Assembly (NCBI GenBank): GCA_029260155.1
Contig: JAJDDU010000082.1
Coordinates: forward strand, 1-6,110
Length of the DNA: 6,110 nucleotides
From: Phycisphaerae bacterium
GTDB lineage: Bacteria > Planctomycetota > Phycisphaerae > UBA1845
Reading direction: 5' to 3'
Below the pieces are notes generated by a model. That model did no database searches and was not told the origin of the DNA. It was given only the letters and a program-made list of their open reading frames with translations. The position numbers and the translations under genes were made by a program. Shown here piece after piece: positions 1 to 5,937 of this stretch. Numbering within the stretch: the stretch's first letter is position 1; each line of letters opens with the position of its first letter.

Positions 1-2
1 GC

Positions 3-815
3 CCGGACAACTTGGCTGCGCTCGGCGAGAGCTTCAACAACATGATGATCCTCCTTGAAAACGAAGCTCGCCAGGTCGGACGCATGCAGGCTCAGATGGT
101 CGAGAGGGAAAAAATGGTTGCCATCGGACAGATGGCCTCCGGCATTGCCCACGAGGTGGGCAACCCGCTGGCGAGCATCTCGTCCATCGTGCAGATGCTC
201 AAGCGAAACAAATCCCACATTCCCAAGACCGAGCAGCTCGATCTCATCGGCACGCACATCCAGCGCATCTCCACCATCGTTCGGCAACTGGTCAACTTTG
301 CTCGCCCAGCCACCGAAAGCTGGGAGAAGATCGACATCACTGTAGCACTTGAGGCGGCCGTCCGCCTCATCCACTTCGACCCCCGAGCGAAAAACGTCGA
401 GATCGACTTTGCGCCGCCAACGTCGTTGCGCCCGACATTTTGCTTGCGCAGCCAGCTTCAACAGGTCTTCATAAACCTCGCGATCAACGCCTTGGACGCG
501 ATGCCCGACGGCGGCCGACTCTCGATCGGTGCCCGCATGCACAACGGCGGGATCGAAGTCGTGATCAAGGACACCGGATCGGGTATCCCGACCAAGGTCG
601 GGCGCCGTATCTTCGAGCCGTTCTTCACCACCAAGGAGGTCGGAAACGGCACCGGTCTCGGGTTGAGCATCAGTTACGGGATCATCCAGAAACATGGTGG
701 GGCAATCGACTTTCACCCCACCCCCAAGAAGGGAACCACTTTCACCGTATTTCTGCCCACATTGGAACATGCACCGGAAGAGAGCCATGGGTCAACAGAC
801 GATACTACTCGCTGA
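3..815 (+). CDS. Sensor histidine kinase, C-terminal part (5' end outside window)
   Basis: The reading frame is open to the left edge, so the gene begins upstream; a TTG at 12 is only the first start-like codon in view. The first visible residues (PDNLAALGESFNNM) look like the end of a HAMP linker, which implies a membrane-bound sensor whose input domain is outside the window. A short coiled coil follows, then a HisKA dimerisation domain with the H-box GIAHEVGNPL; the phosphoacceptor His codon is at 150-152. The HATPase domain has an N-box (Asn codons at 474 and 486), a G1 box DTGSGIP (from 570), an F-box FEPFFTTKE and a G2 box GTGLGLS. It should autophosphorylate and pass phosphate to the regulator that overlaps its last 29 bases, a layout typical of a cognate pair. 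The catalytic half looks intact. The signal sensed cannot be told. Confidence 0.95.
   Translation, partial: PDNLAALGESFNNMMILLENEARQVGRMQAQMVEREKMVAIGQMASGIAHEVGNPLASISSIVQMLKRNKSHIPKTEQLDLIGTHIQRISTIVRQLVNFARPATESWEKIDITVALEAAVRLIHFDPRAKNVEIDFAPPTSLRPTFCLRSQLQQVFINLAINALDAMPDGGRLSIGARMHNGGIEVVIKDTGSGIPTKVGRRIFEPFFTTKEVGNGTGLGLSISYGIIQKHGGAIDFHPTPKKGTTFTVFLPTLEHAPEESHGSTDDTTR
776..784 (+). promoter_or_regulatory. Ribosome-binding site for the response regulator
   Basis: GGAAGAGAG lies just before ATG 787, inside the 3' end of the kinase gene. It supports ATG 787 over the in-frame upstream start codon at 694, which would add 31 residues ahead of the receiver domain. With ATG 787 the receiver residues fall at the same numbers as in NtrC (D54, K104). 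Confidence 0.6.
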
Positions 816-2166
816 CGATGAGGAAACCCTACGAACGAACCTCGCACAAGTGCTTGAGGAGGAAGGATTCCGCGTTATCGCTTGCCGAGACGGCAACGAG
901 GCGCTCCGCGCGCTGAAGGCGAACAACGTCGACGCCCTCATCACCGATCTGCGCATGCCGGGCATCTGCGGAATGGAGCTCATCGACCATGCCCGCAAGC
1001 TCGCCCCTGAAGCCGCTGTGGTTGTCATCACCGCGTTCGGGGAGGTTGAGACTGCGGTCGAAGCCATGAAAAAAGGCGCCCGCGACTACATCTGCAAGCC
1101 GCTCATCTTCGACGAGGTCATTTTCAAAGTGAAGCGGCTGCTCGCACACGAAACGCTCGCCAAGGAAAACAGGGTTCTCCGCGAGCAGATTAGACAGTCT
1201 TCTCAACCTACCACCGTCATCGCCGAGTCACGGGCGATGACCGCGCTCCTCGCTGCGGTCAGGCGTATCTCAAACATCATGAGCAACGTGCTCATCTGCG
1301 GCGCCAGCGGAACCGGAAAGGAAGTCCTCGCCCGCGCCCTACACTACGGCGGAATAACCAAGTCCAAGCCGTTCATCCCCGTCAACTGCGGAGGCCTCAC
1401 CGAAACACTGCTTGAGAGTGAGCTCTTCGGACATCGCCGCGGAGCCTTCACCGGCGCCGACTCCGACCACATCGGATTCTTCGAAGCTGCCGACGAAGGC
1501 ACGCTGTTCTTAGACGAAATCGGTAATCTGCCGCTGAAGTGTCAGGCCGTCCTGCTCCGCGCAATCGAGGAGAAGGCCATCACCCGCGTCGGTGAAAACA
1601 GATCCCGGCCGGTCGACATCCGAATCGTCGCCGCCACCAACCACGACCTCGAACACGCTATCAAAGCCGGGGAATTCCGCGAGGATCTATACTACCGCCT
1701 CAATGTCGTGCGACTGACTCTGCCCCCGCTTCGCGAGCGACCGGAAGACATCGCCCCACTGATTGCTCACTTCGTCGAGAAATACAACGCCGAATTGAAC
1801 TGCGAGTGCCCCGGTTTTGGGCAGGCGGCCATGGATGCCATGAAACGCCATCAGTGGCGCGGAAACGTTCGCGAACTCCAAAACGTCGTCGAGCGTGCGC
1901 TGATCTTCGGCGGGGATCATGAAATCCAGCCAAGCGACCTCTTCATCGAGGGGGTCAGCGCCGAAATGCCCGATGCGACCGCATTGGACCTGCGAACCGC
2001 CACGCGCGAGTTCGAACACGGACATATTTTGCGCGTAATGTCAGGACTCGGAAACAACAAAGCCGCAACGGCAGAGGCGCTCGGAATCGGGCTCTCCAGC
2101 CTGTACCGAAAACTGGAGGAATTCGACGTTGCGAAGTCAGTCAGCGATGAACCGGTCCACACTTAG
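787..2166 (+). CDS. NtrC-family sigma-54-dependent response regulator
   Basis: A 459-residue protein, the usual length for the NtrC/AtoC/ZraR group. The receiver (1-120) has the acidic pair D10/D11, phosphoacceptor D54 in TDLRMPG, T82 and K104. The AAA+ domain (about 142-380) has Walker A GASGTGKE (172-179), the sigma-54 contact loop GAFTGA (219-224), Walker B GTLFLDE (238-244) and the arginine-rich LPPLRERPEDI segment. The WRGNVRELQNVVERA segment leads to a C-terminal Fis-type helix-turn-helix (about 410-445, ending SSLYRKLEE). All key residues look intact, so it should bind enhancers, hydrolyse ATP and open sigma-54 promoters when phosphorylated. It overlaps the kinase gene by 29 bases, so the two are almost certainly co-translated. 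Two -24/-12 promoters lie downstream in this window (3698-3713 and 4659-4674) and are its obvious candidate targets; that link is inference. Small departures from consensus are GASGTGKE (often GESGTGKE) and VNCGGL (often VNCAAL). Confidence 0.97.
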   Translation: MGQQTILLADDEETLRTNLAQVLEEEGFRVIACRDGNEALRALKANNVDALITDLRMPGICGMELIDHARKLAPEAAVVVITAFGEVETAVEAMKKGARDYICKPLIFDEVIFKVKRLLAHETLAKENRVLREQIRQSSQPTTVIAESRAMTALLAAVRRISNIMSNVLICGASGTGKEVLARALHYGGITKSKPFIPVNCGGLTETLLESELFGHRRGAFTGADSDHIGFFEAADEGTLFLDEIGNLPLKCQAVLLRAIEEKAITRVGENRSRPVDIRIVAATNHDLEHAIKAGEFREDLYYRLNVVRLTLPPLRERPEDIAPLIAHFVEKYNAELNCECPGFGQAAMDAMKRHQWRGNVRELQNVVERALIFGGDHEIQPSDLFIEGVSAEMPDATALDLRTATREFEHGHILRVMSGLGNNKAATAEALGIGLSSLYRKLEEFDVAKSVSDEPVHT

Positions 2167-2184
2167 CGAAGTGGGTGAGCCCTT

Positions 2185-2193
2185 GGGAGGAGA
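2185..2193 (+). promoter_or_regulatory. Strong Shine-Dalgarno, pointing to an out-of-frame ATG
   Basis: GGGAGGAGA is the best ribosome-binding site between the regulator and the 13-haem cytochrome. Correctly spaced behind it is ATG 2202, which is not in the cytochrome frame. The nearest in-frame ATG (2225) is more than 30 bases away and has no site of its own. This matters for choosing the cytochrome start. Confidence 0.6.
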
Positions 2194-2201
2194 GACAAAC
2201 G

Positions 2202-2249
2202 ATGCCGTTGCGACGAACAACCGGATGCCAACTTGGGGGACCGCGGTGA
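2202..2249 (+). other. Possible 15-codon leader ORF upstream of the cytochrome
   Basis: ATG 2202 follows a strong Shine-Dalgarno and opens a short frame, MPLRRTTGCQLGGPR, ending at TGA 2247-2249. That stop overlaps an in-frame GTG (2246-2248) of the cytochrome as GTGA, a typical translational-coupling layout. Alternatively, this is the true N-terminus of the cytochrome, displaced by a one-base loss in the GGGGG run at 2235-2239. One more G would join the Arg-rich start to the signal-peptide core. The sequence alone cannot decide between these. Confidence 0.35.
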
Positions 2250-3430
2250 TCCCACGTGTAGCATCCGCCGTCATCCTCGCCTGCTGCTGCGCCGCCATCG
2301 CCCAGGCCCCGCCCGACTACACCAAGGGTTGCGGTGACACCGCCTGCCACGGCGGCCTCACGCGCGGCAAGGTCATCCACGCACCCGTCAGTGAGAGCCT
2401 CTGCGACGCGTGCCACGAAGTCACCGACGAAAAGAAACACACGTTTGCCTACACCACCGACGCTCCGGAACTCTGCCTTGAGTGTCACGATGACATGATC
2501 GAGGACCGAGATTTCCTGCACGGACCCGTTGCCGCAGGGGCATGCACCTCATGCCACAATCCGCACGCATCCGAGAACAGTGCGCTGCTCAAAGCCCCCA
2601 TCTCCGAACTCTGTCGCTCATGTCACGAAACCATCGACGCCCGCATGTCCGACCGCGCTAACAAGCACGAACCCGCCGCCGATGATTGCACCAACTGCCA
2701 CGATCCCCATGGAGGCGACAACAGCCTCAACCTTACTTCCGCTATGCCCGACCTTTGCCTCGATTGTCACGATGACGTGGCTGACCGGATGGACGAAGCC
2801 GTCGGTCACGACGCGGTCACCGCGGGCAAGTCGTGCGCCAACTGCCACGACCCGCACGCCTCCGACCTCAAGCACATGCTCCTCGGCCCGACCATGGACC
2901 TGTGCTTGTCTTGCCACACCGAACCCATCAAATCGGAGAACGCCACGCTCCTCGGAATCGGAAAACTGCTCGCGGACAGCACCTCCCCTCACGGCCCCAT
3001 CCGCGACCGGGACTGCGTCGCCTGCCATTCCCCGCACGGTGGTGAGAACTTCCGTCTGCTCACCGACGCCTACCCTGAGAAGTTCTACTCTCCCTTCGGC
3101 GAGGACGAATACGCCCTCTGTTTCGGCTGCCACGATGTCGAAGCCTTCGAAGACGAGGAGACCGACGAGTTCACCGCTTTTCGAAACGGCGAACGCAATC
3201 TCCACCATCTGCACGTGAACCGCGAGGTAAAAGGCCGCACCTGCCGCGCCTGCCACGACCCCCACGCCGGTCTCGGCGCGAAACACATGGCCAAGACCGT
3301 ACCCTTCGGAAGCTGGAGCCTCCCCATAAACTACAGCTCCACTGACACTGGTGGTTCCTGTCAGCCCGGGTGCCACAAGCGTTACCGATACGACCGCGAA
3401 GAGGCCGTCACAAACCTCCCCGGTTCGTAG
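2225..3430 (+). CDS. Secreted multiheme c-type cytochrome, up to 13 haems (doubled CXXCH family)
   Basis: From ATG 2225 this is 401 residues. A Sec signal peptide (core VASAVILACCCAAIAQA) has an AQA cleavage site near residue 28, so haem attachment is periplasmic. There are eleven CXXCH motifs, starting at residues 60, 84, 107, 130, 155, 178, 204, 227, 264, 299 and 340. Two more have wider spacing: CGDTACH (CX4CH, residue 36) and CQPGCH (CX3CH, residue 379). Most motifs alternate between an LCxxCH type and a CxxCHxPH type, giving five paired modules as in the doubled-CXXCH domain, probably from internal duplication. The many free His residues suit bis-His ligation. Expected role: electron carrier in the periplasm or at the cell surface. 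The start is uncertain: GTG 2246 (394 residues) fits equally well, and the region may hold a frameshift. It follows the regulator by 58 bases and is probably read from the same transcript; I saw no clear promoter before it. Confidence 0.93.
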   Translation: MPTWGTAVIPRVASAVILACCCAAIAQAPPDYTKGCGDTACHGGLTRGKVIHAPVSESLCDACHEVTDEKKHTFAYTTDAPELCLECHDDMIEDRDFLHGPVAAGACTSCHNPHASENSALLKAPISELCRSCHETIDARMSDRANKHEPAADDCTNCHDPHGGDNSLNLTSAMPDLCLDCHDDVADRMDEAVGHDAVTAGKSCANCHDPHASDLKHMLLGPTMDLCLSCHTEPIKSENATLLGIGKLLADSTSPHGPIRDRDCVACHSPHGGENFRLLTDAYPEKFYSPFGEDEYALCFGCHDVEAFEDEETDEFTAFRNGERNLHHLHVNREVKGRTCRACHDPHAGLGAKHMAKTVPFGSWSLPINYSSTDTGGSCQPGCHKRYRYDREEAVTNLPGS

Positions 3431-3552
3431 CACACCGCCCGCGCTCCGATTCAACTGCACAGCCCAGCCTCAGCACCCCACGCAGACGGCTTGGCGCCCC
3501 TCGAAGGCCATCCCACCACGGATCCCCAAAACCTGGAAGCGGGCTTTCCTCA

Positions 3553-3568
3553 TTCCCGCAAACGGGAA
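3553..3568. repeat. Perfect inverted repeat TTCCCG-CAAA-CGGGAA
   Basis: Two perfect 6-base arms flank a 4-base spacer. No T-run follows, so it is not an intrinsic terminator. It lies about 163 bases before the transcription start predicted from the -24/-12 promoter at 3698. That distance is compatible with an enhancer site for a Fis-type helix-turn-helix activator. The function is inferred. Confidence 0.4.
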
Positions 3569-3581
3569 GGTGTTCTCGGTC

Positions 3582-3592
3582 CGTGCCGCACG
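3582..3592. repeat. Odd-centred palindrome CGTGC-C-GCACG
   Basis: A perfect 5+1+5 dyad with an imperfect outer extension (GG...CC) on both sides. It is one of four dyads within about 135 bases upstream of the -24/-12 promoter. It may be a protein binding site; chance in GC-rich DNA cannot be excluded. Confidence 0.3.
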
Positions 3593-3608
3593 ATCCCGCA
3601 CCCGCGTA

Positions 3609-3619
3609 GCATCGGATGC
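3609..3619. repeat. Odd-centred palindrome GCATC-G-GATGC
   Basis: A perfect 5+1+5 dyad. Its core, read on the opposite strand (ATCCGAT), is the same as in the dyad at 3674-3686. It overlaps the first copy of the 11-base element. Its centre is about 110 bases before the predicted start of transcription, a usual distance for sigma-54 enhancer sites. Confidence 0.4.
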
Positions 3620-3673
3620 GACGTAACCTTTTGACCTAACGAGGTTTAGACGCATGCCGCTCCGCGACCGCGT

Positions 3674-3686
3674 CGTATCCGATACG
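3674..3686. repeat. Odd-centred palindrome CGTATC-C-GATACG
   Basis: A perfect 6+1+6 dyad lying 12 bases upstream of the -24 GG of the promoter at 3698. It shares its core with the dyad at 3609-3619. The position suits a site that modulates promoter access, but the function is inferred. Confidence 0.4.
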
Positions 3687-3697
3687 CTGGCATTTTC

Positions 3698-3713
3698 TGG
3701 CATGCAGAGTGCT
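3698..3713 (+). promoter_or_regulatory. Sigma-54 (-24/-12) promoter for the tetrahaem cytochrome
   Basis: TGGCATGCAGAGTGCT matches the TGGCACG-N4-TTGCW consensus except for two bases (C to T in the -24 box, first T to G in the -12 box). The key GG (3699-3700) and GC (3711-3712) are exactly 10 bases apart. It is identical at 13 of 16 positions to the promoter at 4659. Transcription should start near 3724. The NtrC-type regulator at 787-2166 is the likely activator (inference). Confidence 0.65.
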
Positions 3714-3783
3714 GAACGCTTAGCGGACGGCGCGTGCCGGTCGCATCGGCGGCGGATTCGACGTGCCACGAAAATGTTAATCA

Positions 3784-3799
3784 GACGCTGGAAAGCGTC
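3784..3799 (+). other. Hairpin with a GNRA-type loop in the cytochrome leader
   Basis: GACGCT-GGAA-AGCGTC is a perfect 6-base-pair stem closed by a GGAA tetraloop. It lies in the predicted leader about 50 bases before the ribosome-binding site. It is followed by GC-rich sequence, not T residues, so it is not a terminator. It may stabilise the mRNA. It matches no riboswitch family I recognise. Confidence 0.35.
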
Positions 3800-3849
3800 G
3801 CGGACTCGGGTCGCCAGCGTAGGGCGGCATGCCGGCAACGCAGTGAGCT

Positions 3850-3855
3850 AGGAGG
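3850..3855 (+). promoter_or_regulatory. Ribosome-binding site for the tetrahaem cytochrome
   Basis: A consensus AGGAGG lies 8 bases before ATG 3864. It fixes that start and suggests a highly translated protein. Confidence 0.85.
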
Positions 3856-3863
3856 ATTTCACG

Positions 3864-4508
3864 ATGAAGAGAGCATTCGCATTGGCGCCCGTTTGTTTAG
3901 GCCTTGTTCTGTCCGCCACCGCTTGGGGGCAAATTATCCCCGGCGATCCTGGAACCTATCCCTCCGTCAGTATCAAGAACTCGCCGCACAACCTGAACAA
4001 CTACCCAGGCGTGACCCTGCCGGGCAACCAAATATGCTTGCCTTGCCACACGCCGCATAACGCGCTCCTTTCCGGCGACGAAAACGTGCTGTGGAATCAT
4101 GCCGAGACCGGCGAGACTTTCGTCATGTACAAGAGCACCGCCGGGCAGCCGGAAGGCCCCAGCAAGATGTGCCTGAGCTGCCATGACGGCGTCACCGCCA
4201 TCGACAACTACGGCGGGAACGGCGGCACGGGAATCGTCATCACAGGGTCGGCCGCTCTGGGCGCCGATCTGTCGAACGACCACCCGATCGGCATCGAGTA
4301 TCCCACGACCCTCCCGGGCGAGTACAACGATCCAGCCACGTTCTCTCCCGGCGTGAACAGCGGTCCGGGCGTCTCGCTGGTAGACATCGGCGGCGTTGAT
4401 CGCGTGGAGTGCACCTCCTGCCACAACGTACACAACAACGGCCTGGGCACGTTCCTGCGCGTTCCGCTGCAGGAGAGCTACATCTGCCTCCAGTGCCACA
4501 TCAAGTAG
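3864..4508 (+). CDS. Secreted tetrahaem c-type cytochrome, OmcE-like
   Basis: A 214-residue protein. The Sec signal peptide (about 1-22, MKRAFALAPV start) should be cleaved near ATAWG-Q. Four CXXCH motifs lie at C58-H62 (CLPCHTPH), C103-H107 (CLSCHDG), C183-H187 (CTSCHNVH) and C208-H212 (CLQCH, three residues from the end). Five other His residues (42, 65, 79, 140, 190) could be distal haem ligands, enough for bis-His coordination of all four. The order CxxCHTPH, LWN, CLSCHDG, DHPIG, CTSCHxxH, FLR, CLxCH, with four haems in a small secreted protein, is what I recall of OmcE, the tetrahaem protein of Geobacter that polymerises into extracellular filaments. The likeness is from memory, not an alignment. 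Residue H42, ahead of the first motif, might ligate a haem of the next subunit. It has its own sigma-54 promoter and terminator, so it is a separate, regulated unit. Alternative: a soluble periplasmic tetrahaem carrier. Confidence 0.9.
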   Translation: MKRAFALAPVCLGLVLSATAWGQIIPGDPGTYPSVSIKNSPHNLNNYPGVTLPGNQICLPCHTPHNALLSGDENVLWNHAETGETFVMYKSTAGQPEGPSKMCLSCHDGVTAIDNYGGNGGTGIVITGSAALGADLSNDHPIGIEYPTTLPGEYNDPATFSPGVNSGPGVSLVDIGGVDRVECTSCHNVHNNGLGTFLRVPLQESYICLQCHIK

Positions 4509-4556
4509 GCTCTCGGAAGAAACCCGGCCAACGCGCCGTCATTGAGTAATCCTATC

Positions 4557-4592
4557 GCGTGCGTCCGACCCGCTCGGACGCACGCTTTTTTT
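4557..4592 (+). terminator. Intrinsic terminator after the tetrahaem cytochrome
   Basis: Arms GCGTGCGTCCGA (4557-4568) and TCGGACGCACGC (4574-4585) form a perfect 12-base-pair stem with a 5-base loop. Seven T residues follow directly (4586-4592). It lies 48 bases after the cytochrome stop and separates that unit from the NHL gene. Confidence 0.95.
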
Positions 4593-4658
4593 GTTGCGGG
4601 TCGGGCGAGCTCCAGAAACAGCGTTGCTGCCGATGAACCGCGTGGCGTTCGCAACAGT

Positions 4659-4674
4659 TGGCATGCGGCTTGCT
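4659..4674 (+). promoter_or_regulatory. Sigma-54 (-24/-12) promoter for the NHL-lipoprotein operon
   Basis: TGGCATGCGGCTTGCT matches TGGCACG-N4-TTGCW with one mismatch (C to T). GG (4660-4661) and GC (4672-4673) are 10 bases apart. The predicted start near 4685 leaves a leader of about 35 bases with a good ribosome-binding site. It lies just after a strong terminator, where a new promoter is expected, and nearly copies the promoter at 3698. Confidence 0.75.
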
Positions 4675-4707
4675 ATCCAATATGCGGACGACTGTTACAA
4701 TGCTGTC

Positions 4708-4712
4708 GGAGG
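4708..4712 (+). promoter_or_regulatory. Ribosome-binding site for the NHL protein
   Basis: GGAGG lies 7 bases before ATG 4720. It decides this start over in-frame ATG 4633 and TTG 4591, which lie upstream of the predicted transcription start or inside the terminator T-tract. Confidence 0.85.
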
Positions 4713-4719
4713 TTTCACC

Positions 4720-5937
4720 ATGATTGCCGCGCGCCGCTACCAGTACTTTCTCCCTGTCGTTCTCGCCGCCGTGTTGGCGAACCCCGGCTGCCGCACTGCC
4801 ACCCAGCCGAAACCCGAATTGGTTCTGTACCCCGCTCCACCCGCGTCCCCGCGCGTTCAGTTCCTCACCTGGGCCAGTGGCGCCGAGCAGATCGAGCCCC
4901 AACAGGGTGCCTTCGAGGACTTCGTCCTCGGTGAGGAGCCCCAAGCCAACCGCCGGCTCAACAAGCCATACGGCATCGCCGCCCGCGACGGCGTCGTTTA
5001 CGTTTGCGATACGAAGGGGCTGTGCATCGCCCGCATGGACTTCAAAAACGGCAAGTACTCGGTCTTCGGAGTCAGAGGCCCTGGCCGGCTCAAGAAACCC
5101 ATCAACATCGCCATCGATCCGCTTGGATACAAGTTCGTAGCGGACACCAATCGCAAGCAGATCGTGATCTACGGCCCTGATGATGGCTACGTCAACGCCT
5201 TCGACGTCCCAGAGCCTTGCCACCCCGTCGACGTCGCCCTCCACGGGAACGAACTCTATGTTCTCGACAACGACACCAAGTGCCGAATCATCGTCATGGA
5301 CCGCACCACGGGCGATGTGCTTCGCACGTTCGGCGCGCCCGGCGGAGAACCGGCCCAATTCAAAATCCCCAACAGTTTGTGCGTCGATGCAGAGGGGTAC
5401 GTCTACGTCAGCGACACCCACAACTGGCGTGTGCAAAAACTGACCTCGCGCGGAGAATCGGTGTGGGTCAAGGGTGTGCCCGGATACTTACTCGGTCAGT
5501 TCGGGCGCCCGCGCGGCATCCGCGTAGCAGACGACGGGTTGATCTACGTGGTCGACGGAGCCACCGAGATCGTCCAGATGTTCGATGCCGACGGACAGAC
5601 CCTGATGCGTTTCGGCGGCCCTGGTGACATTCCAGGCGCCCTCGGTCTTCCCACCACCGTGGCCATCGATAAGTCCTCAGTGCCCTACTTTCGGAAGTAC
5701 ATGCACCCCGATTTCAAACCGGAGTACCTGATCTTCGTCGCCAGTCAGTTCGGCGCACACCTGGTGAATGTGTACGCATTCGGCGCCTTCCCAGACGGAT
5801 ACACTATCTCCGAACTCAACGTCGCCCCCCTTCCCAAAATCGACATCGAAGAGGGAATCGGAGCCGTCGAAGGAGAGGACACGGCCGAGGAACCACCCGT
5901 CCGAAAACGCCAAAAGAAAGACGCCCAAGGGGAGTGA
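4720..5937 (+). CDS. Exported NHL-repeat six-bladed beta-propeller protein
   Basis: A 405-residue protein. The N-terminus is a signal peptide (MIAARRYQYF, then a hydrophobic stretch) with Cys24 in ANPGC. That is an atypical lipobox, so it may be a lipoprotein or may be cut by signal peptidase I. After a conserved-looking lead-in (YPAPPASPRVQFL, then FEDFVLGEE) come six NHL-type blades at about 80-107, 125-151, 166-193, 213-240, 260-288 and 307-353. Each has the pattern P-x-[GV]-[IV]-hydrophobic, D/H-G, YV-x-D. The sixth blade is widened by an insert of about 17 residues (SSVPYFRKYMHPDFKPE). The tail (373-405) is highly charged and probably disordered. NHL proteins of this type occur beside extracellular cytochromes in Geobacter-like loci and may act in assembly or as a surface scaffold; the exact role is unknown. 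It has no haem motif. It is preceded by its own -24/-12 promoter and overlaps the next gene by 4 bases. Confidence 0.92.
   Translation: MIAARRYQYFLPVVLAAVLANPGCRTATQPKPELVLYPAPPASPRVQFLTWASGAEQIEPQQGAFEDFVLGEEPQANRRLNKPYGIAARDGVVYVCDTKGLCIARMDFKNGKYSVFGVRGPGRLKKPINIAIDPLGYKFVADTNRKQIVIYGPDDGYVNAFDVPEPCHPVDVALHGNELYVLDNDTKCRIIVMDRTTGDVLRTFGAPGGEPAQFKIPNSLCVDAEGYVYVSDTHNWRVQKLTSRGESVWVKGVPGYLLGQFGRPRGIRVADDGLIYVVDGATEIVQMFDADGQTLMRFGGPGDIPGALGLPTTVAIDKSSVPYFRKYMHPDFKPEYLIFVASQFGAHLVNVYAFGAFPDGYTISELNVAPLPKIDIEEGIGAVEGEDTAEEPPVRKRQKKDAQGE

Larger units (their letters stand above)
3613..3763. repeat. Three copies of the 11-base element CGGATNCGACG
   Basis: Copies lie at 3613-3623 (+), 3671-3681 (reverse complement) and 3753-3763 (+). 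They differ only at the middle N (G, A and T respectively). Two of them sit inside larger dyads. I noticed no other copy in the window, though my scan was by eye. They could be operators flanking the promoter at 3698 or remnants of a small dispersed repeat. Confidence 0.45.
3431..3863. other. 433-base non-coding region between the two cytochromes
   Basis: No convincing gene was found on either strand; open frames here lack ribosome-binding sites and recognisable protein sequence. The left part (3431-3690) has a cluster of short palindromes and no T-tract terminator. A -24/-12 promoter lies at 3698-3713. The rest (about 3724-3863) would be a transcribed leader of about 140 bases ending in a strong ribosome-binding site. 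The density of dyads suggests regulator binding sites. Confidence 0.7.

Noticed and set aside
2115..2132. Possible -24/-12 promoter before the 13-haem cytochrome (TGGAGG...TTGC)
   Set aside because: GG and GC are 11 bases apart instead of 10 and the -24 box does not match beyond TGG; it also lies inside the regulator coding sequence.
2129..2224. Upstream starts for the 13-haem cytochrome at TTG 2129 or ATG 2147
   Set aside because: They overlap the regulator gene, lack a suitable ribosome-binding site and would bury the signal peptide some 30-40 residues into the protein.
2618..3460. Long open frame on the - strand opposite the 13-haem cytochrome
   Set aside because: It arises from the repetitive, GC-rich CXXCH coding on the + strand; no recognisable protein sequence or ribosome-binding site.
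3553..3568. Terminator after the 13-haem cytochrome
   Set aside because: The hairpin has only 6 base pairs and is followed by GGTGTTCTCGG, with no T-tract.
3470..3838. Open frames in the inter-cytochrome region (- strand 3470-3838, + strand 3654-3851 and 3734-4060)
   Set aside because: Arg/Ala-rich, low-complexity translations with no start signals; similar peptides on both strands come from the palindromes.
3540..3863. c-di-GMP (GEMM-type) or other riboswitch in the cytochrome leader
   Set aside because: The conserved core sequences of these families could not be found; only simple hairpins are visible.
4693..4701. Extended -10 sigma-70-like sequence TGTTACAAT before the NHL gene
   Set aside because: The nearest -35-like sequence (TTGCTA, 4670-4675) is 20 bases away and the start would leave only about 12 bases of leader; the -24/-12 promoter at 4659 is the better explanation, though a second promoter is not excluded.
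4591..4719. Upstream in-frame starts for the NHL gene (TTG 4591, ATG 4633)
   Set aside because: TTG 4591 is in the terminator T-tract and both precede the predicted transcription start; ATG 4720 has GGAGG at the right distance and a signal peptide.
4552..5436. Long open frame on the - strand opposite the NHL gene
   Set aside because: Antisense of a clear NHL-repeat protein; it has no recognisable domain and would end in the terminator region.
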